A stretch of DNA of 33,733 nucleotides from contig CAIYNU010000080.1 in NCBI GenBank assembly GCA_903927615.1, forward strand, positions 1 through 33,733, written 5' to 3'. The translations under genes and the position numbers were made by a program. Each line of letters begins with the position of its first letter. Positions within the stretch are counted from its first letter, which is position 1. Shown here piece after piece: positions 23,714 to 31,935 of the stretch. Source of the DNA: an uncultured Rhodospirillales bacterium. Lineage in GTDB: Bacteria; Pseudomonadota; Alphaproteobacteria; Azospirillales; Azospirillaceae. A model generated the notes under the pieces. That model had not been told where the DNA came from and ran no database searches. It was given only the letters and a program-made list of their open reading frames with translations.

Positions 23714-24534
23714 GTAAAAACCAGTTCACCGGGATCGGCATCGGCTGGAGGTTGAGGGAAAGGTGACACGGCACGGACGGCTGCAACAGCCGATTGATCG
23801 AGGCTAGCGTTGCCACTGGTCCGTTCGACCGAGACAGAGATCAGGCTGCCATCGGGCGCGAGGGCAAAACTGACAAGCGTGGAGCCGCGAAAAGTCACAT
23901 TTCTTGGCTTATGGTGACTGATCCGCGCCCAAACCACCCGTCCATAGTCCTGAACGGTTTCACTCCGTGCTCGCGGCGATTGGCGAACAACGGGAGGGGA
24001 AGGCGACGGTGGAGCGGTTGTCACTGTCGGGGTCCGTGGTACGGGTGGAAGGCCGAGCACCTGCTCCGCCCTCGGCGGCGCAGGAGGCCCGTGTCGCTTG
24101 AGCGGTTTCGGCTCTGTCCGAGGCTTCGGCGGTGATGGTTTCGGTGGCTCTGGTTGCTGCACCACGGTTGGAGGCGGTGGCTCACGCGGAGGCGCCGGCG
24201 ACGATAGCGGTGACTCCATGGGAGGTGGCGGTTCGGGCGCGGGAGGCGGGGGTGACGGAGGGGGCTCTGTCGCAGGTTGAACGGGCTCCGGGGCAGCGGG
24301 ATTTGGGGGACTTTCTGGCCGGTCCGGAGGTGATGGGTCATCGATCATGCCAACACCATCGATCGTGATGAGATCTGGCGCCGTCACGGTATCGGAACCG
24401 AGCCAGACCTCCACCAGCGCAAAACTCATTAAGACGTGCAGTGCCAGAGAAAGGGTCAATCCCACGTAATATCGCCGTCTCACGAGACCCGGAGGCGATC
24501 CTCGACGCCAAGCCGATAGGGTTTCGACCGGCAT
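23692..24534 (-). CDS. tonB: Energy transducer TonB
   Basis: 280 aa from the ATG at 24534. A single membrane anchor lies near residues 22-45 (YYVGLTLSLALHVLMSFALV). A long periplasmic Pro-rich region with PEPPKPSPPKP repeats spans roughly 65-190. The C-terminal TonB domain includes YGRVVWARISHHKPRNVTF, VSFALAPDGSLISVSVER and SLDQSAVAAVRAVSPFPQPP. TonB transmits proton-motive energy to outer-membrane receptors. It follows the receptor gene on the same strand, separated by 94 nt that hold a strong palindrome. ExbB and ExbD are not in the window, so they must come from elsewhere. Confidence 0.9.
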   Translation of the reverse strand: MPVETLSAWRRGSPPGLVRRRYYVGLTLSLALHVLMSFALVEVWLGSDTVTAPDLITIDGVGMIDDPSPPDRPESPPNPAAPEPVQPATEPPPSPPPPAPEPPPPMESPLSSPAPPREPPPPTVVQQPEPPKPSPPKPRTEPKPLKRHGPPAPPRAEQVLGLPPVPRTPTVTTAPPSPSPPVVRQSPRARSETVQDYGRVVWARISHHKPRNVTFRGSTLVSFALAPDGSLISVSVERTSGNASLDQSAVAAVRAVSPFPQPPADADPGELVFTISFDFR

Positions 24535-24567
24535 GGTCAATGCGGCATCTTTCAGGTCACATCGCGC

Positions 24568-24599
24568 CTGCCCCAGGATGAAGCTTCATCCTGGGGCAG
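24568..24599 (-). repeat. 32-bp perfect palindrome between receptor and tonB genes
   Basis: CTGCCCCAGGATGAAG (24568-24583) is followed directly by its exact reverse complement (24584-24599). In RNA this gives a very stable stem with a 4-nt loop. No T-run is present on either side. It probably tunes expression of tonB relative to the receptor, or acts as a terminator or a processing site. Confidence 0.75.
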
Positions 24600-24628
24600 T
24601 GGAATGAGAGGGGTTTCAGTGACGTTGA

Positions 24629-26899
24629 TTAGAACTTCACGGTCATGCCGACGTTGAACGATCGCCCCGGCGCAGGCACTGGACCCGGAGATGCCATTCT
24701 ATCGTTGTCATAACGCAAATCCTTGATGTCGACGCCACCCAACGGGTCATAATACTGCTTGTTGAGCAGGTTATCGATCCCGGCGCTGACCGTTATGTTC
24801 TGCCAGGTATAGGCGGTGCGAAGGTTGAGCAGGGCGAAACCAGGCGTGGTCGGTTCCGAGCGCGTGCTGTCAACCAGATCCTTGGAGCCAACCCACCGCA
24901 CTTCGAATGCACTGCTCCAACCGTCGAGGTGATGCACTAGACTTACTTTGCCGTTGATCGGCATCATGTGATAGAGATTCTGGTTGTCGTCGAGGCGTAT
25001 GCCCCGCACCCAGCCGATATTGCCATTGACGTCGAAGTCGCCATAGCCGGTGTCGTGGGCAATCGCCTTGCTGGCAGAGATATCGAAGCCGAACATCTCG
25101 GCATCGTGGTTGTTAAACTGGAGTACCGTATAGGGCATTCCCATACTCAGACGATGGCCGTTGAGAGACGAAATGGGGTCGGCATCGATATAGTTCTGCA
25201 CATAGGTGTAGTATGGCGTCACTTTTACGCCCCAGTCCTTATGTGCTGCATCGTGCCAATCTGCGGACGCGCTGAACGTATTTGCAACCTCGGGCTTCAG
25301 CGCGTTGTTTCCGACATACATATTGTCGTCGCCAAACCAACCAATCATGCCCGAAGACATCATTCCGGACGACCAGGAATAGCGTTCATACAGGTTGGGT
25401 GAGCGGGTCTTGCGCGCATAGCCGGCCTCGTACGTTGATTCGTCAGAGGGGGTATAGCGAGTGAGCGCAGTGACATCGAAATTCGCATCCACATGGCTAT
25501 GGTTCATGGCATTGAATGCGGCAGCGTCAGTACCGTAGTATTGTCCCATGCCACTGCCCGTGTTGTAACCCTGGACATTACCGGTATCCATGATCACGGT
25601 GTCGTTACGCACACCCAACAGCGACGTCCATTGTGAAGACCATTGACGTTCCCATTCCGCGTAGGTTCCCAGTCGGTTTCGCTCGCCGCCGTTAATGTTC
25701 CAGAAGGTATTCGGCCCCATCATCGATTTTGTTGTAAACGTCGCCGGCCACCAATCGTCCAAAGTTTGACGATTGAATTCGTTGCCGATGCGTAGGGTAT
25801 TGCCATTCGACAGCGGAATTTCCGCTTTGACTGAGTAGCCCAAGTCGTGTCCGTGTGTCAGCATCGGCATCCCGGGCAGAAACTGGCCCGTGGCGGGGTT
25901 GATGGTCAGCGGCCCACCACCCCACTGATAGAGAAAGTTCATCTCGTGATGAACTTGACGCCAGTAGATTTCGCTTTGCAGATTGCCCCAATCAAAATCA
26001 TGATTGTAGCGGGCGTTGATGTGTTGGCTCATATTGAAGGTCATGTCCATGGGCTGGTTGACGAATCCTTCATATGGCGAATAGTCAACACCGCCACGAA
26101 CCGTAAGCTGGTCGTCGGCGCCACGCACCGAGAACACCCCTTCTCCACTGTAGTTCTCATAACGCGTGGCATGGACGACATCGCCTTTGCCATCACTGTA
26201 GTCCCGGGCATGGGCCGCAGTACCGTTGACGCCAAAGCTGTACGTGTCGGTTGCCATCGTGACGTCGGCGGCGCCGGTGACCGAGCTATTGATACTGCGA
26301 AAAAAGCTCGAAATTTCGCCTTGAGTGAGCAGGCCCTGGCCGGGCTGGGCGAACACCGGGGCTTTGGGATCGATCCTGATTGTGCCGCCGATGCTGTCGC
26401 CGCCCTGACTGACCGGGGAGAGGCCCGCCCACACCTCGGCCTCGCCCACACGGGCCGGTGTGACGTAGGACAGTACCGGGTTCATGTGATTGGGGCAGGC
26501 TGCGGAGACCGGCACGCCGTCGAGCAGGGTTTTTAGACGGTCGTCCGCCATGCCATGGATCACCGGCAGCGATGAGATACCGCCGCCCGTGGCGACGCTG
26601 ACGCCGGGCAGACCGAGCAGCATCTTGGCGGTGTCATCGGTGGACAGCCGACTGGCGGACAGACCGTTGCCGCTGACCGTCGAACTCGACAGCGGTGCCG
26701 TCAGACCGGAACCGGTGTCGACTGAAATCGGAGGTAGCGGGGTGGCGCCGTTGGCTGACGGCGTTGCCTGTTGTGCCGATGCGGCTTCAGGCAGCGCCAG
26801 CGCCAAAGCAATCACGGTCCCCGATAGGAGTGCGGTCGAGCCAAGCAAGCTCCGCATGAGGCGGGGCCTGTAGGAGTTGGCAGAATTCAAATCCGACAT
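24629..26899 (-). CDS. TonB-dependent receptor, probable copper receptor (OprC-like)
   Basis: 756 aa from the ATG at 26899, with GGAG 8-9 nt upstream; the frame runs on to 26977. A signal peptide ends near LPEAASAQQ. The plug domain follows, with LPPISVDTGSGL and SSLPVIHGMADDRLKTLLDG. The barrel ends in FNVGMTVKF, the usual aromatic C-terminus. CPNHM at 135-139 matches the CxxxM motif, and HEM at 318-320 the HxM motif, that together bind copper in Pseudomonas OprC at similar positions. Several Met-rich and His-rich loops (MPMLTHGH, MMSSGMIGW) support metal handling. It lies between a DUF2946 gene and tonB on the same strand. Copper specificity is a motif-based inference. Confidence 0.88.
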   Translation of the reverse strand: MSDLNSANSYRPRLMRSLLGSTALLSGTVIALALALPEAASAQQATPSANGATPLPPISVDTGSGLTAPLSSSTVSGNGLSASRLSTDDTAKMLLGLPGVSVATGGGISSLPVIHGMADDRLKTLLDGVPVSAACPNHMNPVLSYVTPARVGEAEVWAGLSPVSQGGDSIGGTIRIDPKAPVFAQPGQGLLTQGEISSFFRSINSSVTGAADVTMATDTYSFGVNGTAAHARDYSDGKGDVVHATRYENYSGEGVFSVRGADDQLTVRGGVDYSPYEGFVNQPMDMTFNMSQHINARYNHDFDWGNLQSEIYWRQVHHEMNFLYQWGGGPLTINPATGQFLPGMPMLTHGHDLGYSVKAEIPLSNGNTLRIGNEFNRQTLDDWWPATFTTKSMMGPNTFWNINGGERNRLGTYAEWERQWSSQWTSLLGVRNDTVIMDTGNVQGYNTGSGMGQYYGTDAAAFNAMNHSHVDANFDVTALTRYTPSDESTYEAGYARKTRSPNLYERYSWSSGMMSSGMIGWFGDDNMYVGNNALKPEVANTFSASADWHDAAHKDWGVKVTPYYTYVQNYIDADPISSLNGHRLSMGMPYTVLQFNNHDAEMFGFDISASKAIAHDTGYGDFDVNGNIGWVRGIRLDDNQNLYHMMPINGKVSLVHHLDGWSSAFEVRWVGSKDLVDSTRSEPTTPGFALLNLRTAYTWQNITVSAGIDNLLNKQYYDPLGGVDIKDLRYDNDRMASPGPVPAPGRSFNVGMTVKF

Positions 26900-26943
26900 G
26901 AAAATCTCCAGAAATTGGGATCGGCAAGCACGCGCGTCTGCTG

Positions 26944-26970
26944 TGCTCTTAGGCGTCAAAAGCCTGAGCA
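26944..26970 (-). other. Bulged stem-loop between DUF2946 and receptor genes
   Basis: TGCTC-TT-AGGC (26944-26954) pairs with GCCTGAGCA (26962-26970) through nine base pairs with a two-base bulge and a 7-nt loop. It lies in the 123-nt gap ahead of the receptor gene and may modulate read-through. Confidence 0.35.
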
Positions 26971-27022
26971 GCGACAACGCGAGGCCGTTCCGTTTAGACC
27001 GTTAGAGTTGTTGTTGAGTTTG

Positions 27023-27442
27023 TCAGGCCGCCAGCAATGGTGGCGCCCGAGATTGACAGCCGACCCGGAAATGCGTTTTGGGTATGACACCGGCAGGAAG
27101 CGTCAGCCGATGCATCGCCTCCCCAGTCACCGGTAACGGCACCACCTGCGATTGGGGAATCGCCGCATACCCTGCGTGGGCCAAGCAGAATGGGCAGGCC
27201 GTTCTGTGGGGGTGTTGAGGAAGGGGAATAGACCGGCCGTCACGGTCAGGGGCTATCTGGAGGGAGCCATCCGGCGTACAGATCGAACCCATGGTGTCGT
27301 CATCAGCTAAATCGCCACTGATCACCATGGGCATGAACAGTAAGGTGAGCAACGCTGCAATCGCAACCCAAGCCACCGCACCCCGACACTTCCATCGGAG
27401 CCGCTTGATCCCAGTCGCTTTTGGTTTGGCGCCGTCGCTCAT
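27023..27442 (-). CDS. DUF2946 family membrane-anchored protein
   Basis: 139 aa from the ATG at 27442, with GGGG upstream. One membrane segment, AVAWVAIAALLTLLFMPMVI (about 24-43), is followed by an extracytoplasmic part with HRTACPFCLAHAGYAAIP, in which the CPFC pair with nearby His is the mark of DUF2946, and the end carries CQSRAPPLL, also common in the family. DUF2946 genes are often found with copper receptors and other copper-response genes; their function is unknown, and metal binding through Cys and His is plausible. It would be the first gene of the copper operon with the receptor and tonB. Confidence 0.75.
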   Translation of the reverse strand: MSDGAKPKATGIKRLRWKCRGAVAWVAIAALLTLLFMPMVISGDLADDDTMGSICTPDGSLQIAPDRDGRSIPLPQHPHRTACPFCLAHAGYAAIPQSQVVPLPVTGEAMHRLTLPAGVIPKTHFRVGCQSRAPPLLAA

Positions 27443-28011
27443 GGTACCCCGGCCTTGGTCCGCTGCGTCGTCATTCGGTAAGGATGCTCACCCCGGATAT
27501 TCACCTTTCCTAGATCCTGAAAGGCCATGCTCGGAATGAATCTGTCAACAACGGTGGAACAGTTGCAGGCAACCCAAATGCCCTTTGATCCCCCCTGTTG
27601 CCGTACGGCCATCGTTGTCAAGGTGACAGGGGCGGCGGGACCGGCGGGTCGGTGCGGTCCGCTCAACGCCATGTGTTCGCACGAAGGATGGCAGACCCAT
27701 TGCCAGCGCCACTCTGACGCTGCCAGCGCCAACCACCCCTGGCACAAACGGGAAAGCATTGTGTGCCGCGCGGGCCGGCAGGTACACTTGACCATCGCAG
27801 CGGGCCGCTCCCGACGACCGGTGGTCGCCAGACAAGAGACCGACCGGACAACGGTCGGCCACCCTGGTGAACCGGTTGATGCAGGGGACCATGATCCTGG
27901 AAGGGGCAACCTCTCAACCGCCGCAACACTCTCGACACTAGAGCATCCAATTGAAACAACACCCATGCTCCGACAGGGAACCCATTTTCACCCCACAGGT
28001 TGAGGAACAAT
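27443..28011. other. Intergenic region between divergent genes, no clear gene
   Basis: About 570 nt between the DUF2946 gene and the AhpD-like gene. Overlapping frames exist on both strands (27527-28003 plus, 27439-27966 minus), but none shows a known motif or a supported start. TTGACA occurs on the minus strand at 27548-27543 without a good -10. The region probably holds the promoters of both divergent units and perhaps a decayed gene. Confidence 0.4.
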
Positions 28012-28467
28012 ATGAATCAGCGTCTTGATCTTACAAAAGTATCCCCTGAAGGGTACAAGGCAATGCTGGGTGTGCATTCGTACGTACAAAATAGTGGCTT
28101 GGGACTCGGGCTGCTGGAACTCGTAAAGATGCGCGTCTCACAAATCAACGGCTGTGCATTTTGCATTGCTATGCACGTTCCACTAGCCCGCAATAATGGA
28201 ATTAGCGACGATCAATTGCATCTTCTTGCGGCATGGCGCGAGGCGCCGATTTATAGCCAAAAGGAGCGAGCCGCGTTGGCCTGGGCGGAAGCTCTGACGC
28301 GCCTGACCGAAGGCGACGTGTCCGATGAGGTTTACGCCGAGATGCGTAAAAATTTCTCGGAAAAGGAGACGGCTGATCTTTCCTTCGCCGTTGCTGAAAT
28401 CAATGCATGGAACCGGCTGATGATGTGTACGCGCACCCCGCCTCAGCTTGGCAGCGTCTCGGCCTAA
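28012..28467 (+). CDS. Carboxymuconolactone decarboxylase/AhpD-like protein
   Basis: 151 aa from the ATG at 28012, with TGAGGAAC upstream. The helical core includes GLLELVKMRVSQINGCAFCI with the redox pair Cys48 and Cys51 and the following His55, the AhpD-type active site, then SQKERAALAWAEALTRLTEG and FSEKETADLSFAVAEINAWN. Such proteins reduce peroxides through the cysteine pair; others in the family decarboxylate lactones, but those lack the CxxC. It is a single-gene unit divergent from the copper operon. Codon use is somewhat more AT-rich at the 5' end. Its physiological substrate is unknown. Confidence 0.92.
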   Translation: MNQRLDLTKVSPEGYKAMLGVHSYVQNSGLGLGLLELVKMRVSQINGCAFCIAMHVPLARNNGISDDQLHLLAAWREAPIYSQKERAALAWAEALTRLTEGDVSDEVYAEMRKNFSEKETADLSFAVAEINAWNRLMMCTRTPPQLGSVSA

Positions 28468-28489
28468 CATCGATCCCCCGACACCCGCA

Positions 28490-28512
28490 ACCGGCCGCCT
28501 CAGGCGGCCGGT
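28490..28512. terminator. 10-bp GC-rich hairpin between convergent genes
   Basis: ACCGGCCGCC (28490-28499) and GGCGGCCGGT (28503-28512) are exact complements with a 3-nt loop. It lies 22 nt after the AhpD-like gene stop. The loop TCA is the TGA stop of the minus-strand CZB fragment, so the element serves both strands. There is no T-run. Confidence 0.65.
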
Positions 28513-28763
28513 CGGATACCGGCGATCTCGATGGCCGCAAAGGCCGCGCAACGACGAACCGTCGGTTCCTGCATCCCGTCGCGCCATTTGCCAAGGCGAC
28601 AGTGGTGATGATCGGGCAGCGTGTCCGCGTTGGCGTCGCCCCGACCGGCACGCGCGTCATCGACCCGCTTGCGGAAAGCTCTGTGGTCCAATTTGGTGCC
28701 CTTGACCAACTGGATATGGTGCGCCGAACCGCCGGCATTGACATCGGTCGCGAAGAACGCCAT
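28500..28763 (-). CDS. Truncated CZB (zinc-binding) domain protein
   Basis: 87 aa from the ATG at 28763, with AAGGGGG just upstream. GTKLDHRAFRKRVDDARAG and LPDHHHCRLGKWRDG match the core of the chemoreceptor zinc-binding (CZB) domain, whose Zn ligands are His and Cys residues including the H-x-x-C-x-x-G-x-W region. The last helix with the final His expected of the domain is missing; the C-terminus is instead a short Arg/Ala tail ending in a hairpin. It may be a small stand-alone CZB protein or the remnant of a lost chemoreceptor or diguanylate cyclase. It begins 8 nt after the hybrid kinase gene on the same strand, so it could be co-transcribed with it. Confidence 0.6.
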   Translation of the reverse strand: MAFFATDVNAGGSAHHIQLVKGTKLDHRAFRKRVDDARAGRGDANADTLPDHHHCRLGKWRDGMQEPTVRRCAAFAAIEIAGIRPAA

Positions 28764-28771
28764 CACCCCCT

Positions 28772-31700
28772 TCAGGTCGGCTTCCTTCCATCAGCAATCC
28801 GTCTCGCCTCCGAAATGACCATAGGAAGGAGTGAACGGACATCATCACAGGCCTGTTTGGTCTGATCAAGGTTGCCGCTCTCTGCTGATGCCTGAAGAGT
28901 CTTGGCGGCCTGTGCAAGCTGCCTGGCGCCGAGGTTCGCTGAGACCCCGTTAAGATCGTGCGCTTGTATTGCTATTTGGCGTAAATTGCCTTCGATTAGA
29001 AGATGGTCAAAACCATTTATAGCACTTTCATTTGCTTGTGCAAATTCACGCATAAGCTCTTTTAGCAGTTCGCTATCGCCCATAACCCGATCAAGCACAG
29101 TTTTAGTATCGATAGGTGACAAATGATCAGAACAATGCTCAGACTTATCTACGCAATATTTCGCCAGAACGCTGGTAAGAACCTGCCAATCGATGGGCTT
29201 AGCAACCAAATCGCTGATCCCCGATTCTAGATAACTTTCGCGGTGCTCAACCATTACGTCGGCGGTCAGCGCGATAATGGGTATCTGTCCCCGTGGCGGC
29301 GGCATTTCGCGAATGACTCTGGTCGCCTCTTCACCGTCCATCTCAGGCATCTGCATATCCATCAATACAGCATCGAACTCTTCGTTTTTCATCGCCTTCA
29401 CAGCTTCAAGACCATTCTTGGTTATGACGACGGCGTGTCCTAATTTCTGGAGCATCGCCTTCACCAGGCGCTGGTTGATCACGTTATCTTCAGCCAGGAG
29501 GATGCGCAGATGTCGAGCAGGAACGCTTACCGACGCCTTCGGAGGCTCGGCCGCAGTGTTCGGCGCACCGGCAGTCGCAATCTTGAAGGGAAGCACCACA
29601 CGGAAGCATGAGCCTTGGCCGACGGCGCTCTCAACGGCAACCTCTCCACCCATGAGGCCGACCAATCGCTTGACGATCGCGAGCCCAAGCCCGGTGCCTC
29701 CGAACCGGCGGGTATTCGACATGTCGGCCTGGGAGAAGGTTTGGAACAGTCGCGCCACTTCATCCGGGTTCATGCCAATGCCGGTGTCCTTAATGTCGAT
29801 TGTCACCATGGCATCGGCGATCCCCTCGATGTTCATTGAAAGACTAACGGATACGCTTCCTGATTCAGTGAATTTTATCGCATTGCTGACTAAATTATGA
29901 AGAATCTGCCTGAATCGAACTGGATCACCGACAAGTTTGGCGGGAACCAAATCTGACTTATTCAAATCAATTGATAACCCTTTTGCCGTTGCGGTGCCGC
30001 GCCAGACATTGACAACATTTGCGGCTATTTCTATCCAGTCGAATTCGATCGAGTCAATCGTAAGCTTGTTGGCTTCAATCTTTGAAATATCCAGAATATC
30101 ATTAAGAATCACAAGCAAGGATACGGCTGCCGTGCTTAACGTTTCTAAATACGTTCTCTGTTCTTCATTTGTATTTGTCTTTTTTAGCAAATCCACCATT
30201 CCCAGCACCCCCGTGATGGGGGTTCGAATCTCATGGCTCATGTTGGCAAGGAAGGCGCTTTTGGCTCGGCTAGCCGCCTCCGCCCGTTCACGAGCCGCCT
30301 TAAGTTCAAGCTCGGTGTTATATTGCTCGGTGGTGTCGTGGATGTTCACCAGCAGATGGGCCTCATGCTTCAGAAAGAAACGCGAGAAGGTCACATCCAT
30401 GTGGAAGGTCTTGCCGAAGGTGGTGGTGATCGGGTCGCGGATGCTCTGGGGAACACCGGTGGCGAGACTGATCTCGGCCGCTTCGATCATTCCGCTCTCG
30501 CGCCAGGACGCGAGGGTCCGGAAATTCTGGACCAGCAGTTGATCGGCACTGCCGCCGCTGAAGCGGCAGGCGGCTGGATTAACCAGGATGCAGGCACCAT
30601 CGCTCTGATAGACGAGAATGCCCTCATGGGAGGCGCCGATGATCGCGGCGTTGAAGTGGGAAAAGTATTCGAGTTCGGCATTAGAGTTGTTCAAGTCCAT
30701 CTGGGCCGCATCGCGCTGTTTCAGCACCAGAGCGGACGCCCGGTTGACCACAACAAGGTATGCCGCGGCACCGGCGGCAAGCACCAGAAGCAAGGTTAGA
30801 GCACCCAACAGGATCGTGGCGTATTTGTCGATCACGTCGTGCAGATCGAATTCGTCCATCCGCCCAGGATGAACCCGTAGGCGCAACATCACAGCTTCGA
30901 CCTGAGAATAATCGCCAGGGGGAGAAAAACCATAAAATCCTGCTGCCGTGGCGATCGGATCCCCGGGCTCCAGGGATAGCATTGCCAGACTGACGGCTTT
31001 CACCAGGGTTTCAGGGGTCTTGCTGTCGCTGCAAATGGGCCACTCTGGATAGAGAGAGGTGGACAGTATCTGGGGATAGTCGCCCCGTGGCTGTTGGTTG
31101 ATGATTTTTATATCGGACAGCTTGAGTTTACCTTCGGCGGCCATGGCTTCCAACACCCCGGTACGCACAAAGGCCGCATCGACGGTGTGGTCCATGAGGG
31201 CCTGAACCGAGCGGTCGTGGGGCATGCCTAAATAGCTGACCTTGGGAAAGGGGATGCCCCGACGGCGCATCTCCCAAAGCTGCATCAGGTTGCCACCAAG
31301 GGATTGTTCCGATGGCGAGGCGACCGAACGCCCGGTCAGATCGTCCAGCCGATTGATGTCGGAACGGTCGGCGCGGGTGACGATGACGCCGCCGAAACTG
31401 GTCACCGGATGCCCGTTTATCTGCGGCATCACCGTCAGAATCGGCGCCAAGCTGACCTGATTGCGTAACAGGACAAAATGTTCCGGATTGGTAAAGACGA
31501 AATCAAGCCGCCCTTCTTTTACCGCCTGATCCAGATCCGGATAGTTCATGGGGACCACGCGGAACTCGTGTCCGGGTATGCTGCGGGACAGATGCTCCGT
31601 CAAGGGAGTCCATTGCCGAAGCGTCTGGTCGATGGGGCGGAACGAGAGCACACCGATCAGAACCGTCTGCGCCGCCGCCGCAGGGGCCAGGGTGGCCAGC

Positions 31701-31780
31701 AGGATCAAGCATACCCTTAAGATCAAACCCAGATGCGCCCCCCGGCAGGCCGCAACGAAAAGAGTACGATAATCCGACAT
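28772..31780 (-). CDS. Hybrid histidine kinase with PhnD/TtrS-like sensor, REC and HPt domains
   Basis: 1002 aa, start ATG 31780 with GGATGG upstream. A signal or anchor helix (17-37) leads to a periplasmic binding domain (about 40-310) whose opening, LIGVLSFRPIDQTLRQW and LDQAVKEGRLDFVFTNPEHF, resembles the PhnD-type sensor of TtrS. The second membrane helix is 319-345 and a PAS-like domain is about 370-485. The kinase core has His516 in MSHEIRTP, an N-box near NLVSNAIKF, DTGIGM and GGTGLGLAI. The receiver has AEDN and phospho-acceptor Asp808. The HPt domain has His941 in AHDLNGVSANLGA. It is a complete phosphorelay in one chain. The ligand is unknown; TtrS itself senses tetrathionate, but that cannot be assumed here. 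Confidence 0.93.
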   Translation of the reverse strand: MSDYRTLFVAACRGAHLGLILRVCLILLATLAPAAAAQTVLIGVLSFRPIDQTLRQWTPLTEHLSRSIPGHEFRVVPMNYPDLDQAVKEGRLDFVFTNPEHFVLLRNQVSLAPILTVMPQINGHPVTSFGGVIVTRADRSDINRLDDLTGRSVASPSEQSLGGNLMQLWEMRRRGIPFPKVSYLGMPHDRSVQALMDHTVDAAFVRTGVLEAMAAEGKLKLSDIKIINQQPRGDYPQILSTSLYPEWPICSDSKTPETLVKAVSLAMLSLEPGDPIATAAGFYGFSPPGDYSQVEAVMLRLRVHPGRMDEFDLHDVIDKYATILLGALTLLLVLAAGAAAYLVVVNRASALVLKQRDAAQMDLNNSNAELEYFSHFNAAIIGASHEGILVYQSDGACILVNPAACRFSGGSADQLLVQNFRTLASWRESGMIEAAEISLATGVPQSIRDPITTTFGKTFHMDVTFSRFFLKHEAHLLVNIHDTTEQYNTELELKAARERAEAASRAKSAFLANMSHEIRTPITGVLGMVDLLKKTNTNEEQRTYLETLSTAAVSLLVILNDILDISKIEANKLTIDSIEFDWIEIAANVVNVWRGTATAKGLSIDLNKSDLVPAKLVGDPVRFRQILHNLVSNAIKFTESGSVSVSLSMNIEGIADAMVTIDIKDTGIGMNPDEVARLFQTFSQADMSNTRRFGGTGLGLAIVKRLVGLMGGEVAVESAVGQGSCFRVVLPFKIATAGAPNTAAEPPKASVSVPARHLRILLAEDNVINQRLVKAMLQKLGHAVVITKNGLEAVKAMKNEEFDAVLMDMQMPEMDGEEATRVIREMPPPRGQIPIIALTADVMVEHRESYLESGISDLVAKPIDWQVLTSVLAKYCVDKSEHCSDHLSPIDTKTVLDRVMGDSELLKELMREFAQANESAINGFDHLLIEGNLRQIAIQAHDLNGVSANLGARQLAQAAKTLQASAESGNLDQTKQACDDVRSLLPMVISEARRIADGRKPT

Positions 31781-31935
31781 TGCCCATCCGCCACAGATTA
31801 ACAGCAGGGTAGTCTAATTTCAGTGACCCCAGAAGGAGACCGTCGGCGTCGCTGCGCCGCCATCTTGCTACGCCGGATCAGATTCAGGAGCGTGGTGCCG
31901 ACTCATAGGGGACACGAGCGTTTGAAGACCATCAG

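Noticed and set aside
28407-28865. Plus-strand frame of 152 codons
   Set aside because: It overlaps the end of the AhpD-like gene and is antisense to the CZB fragment and the kinase end. The minus strand carries the recognisable CZB motif.
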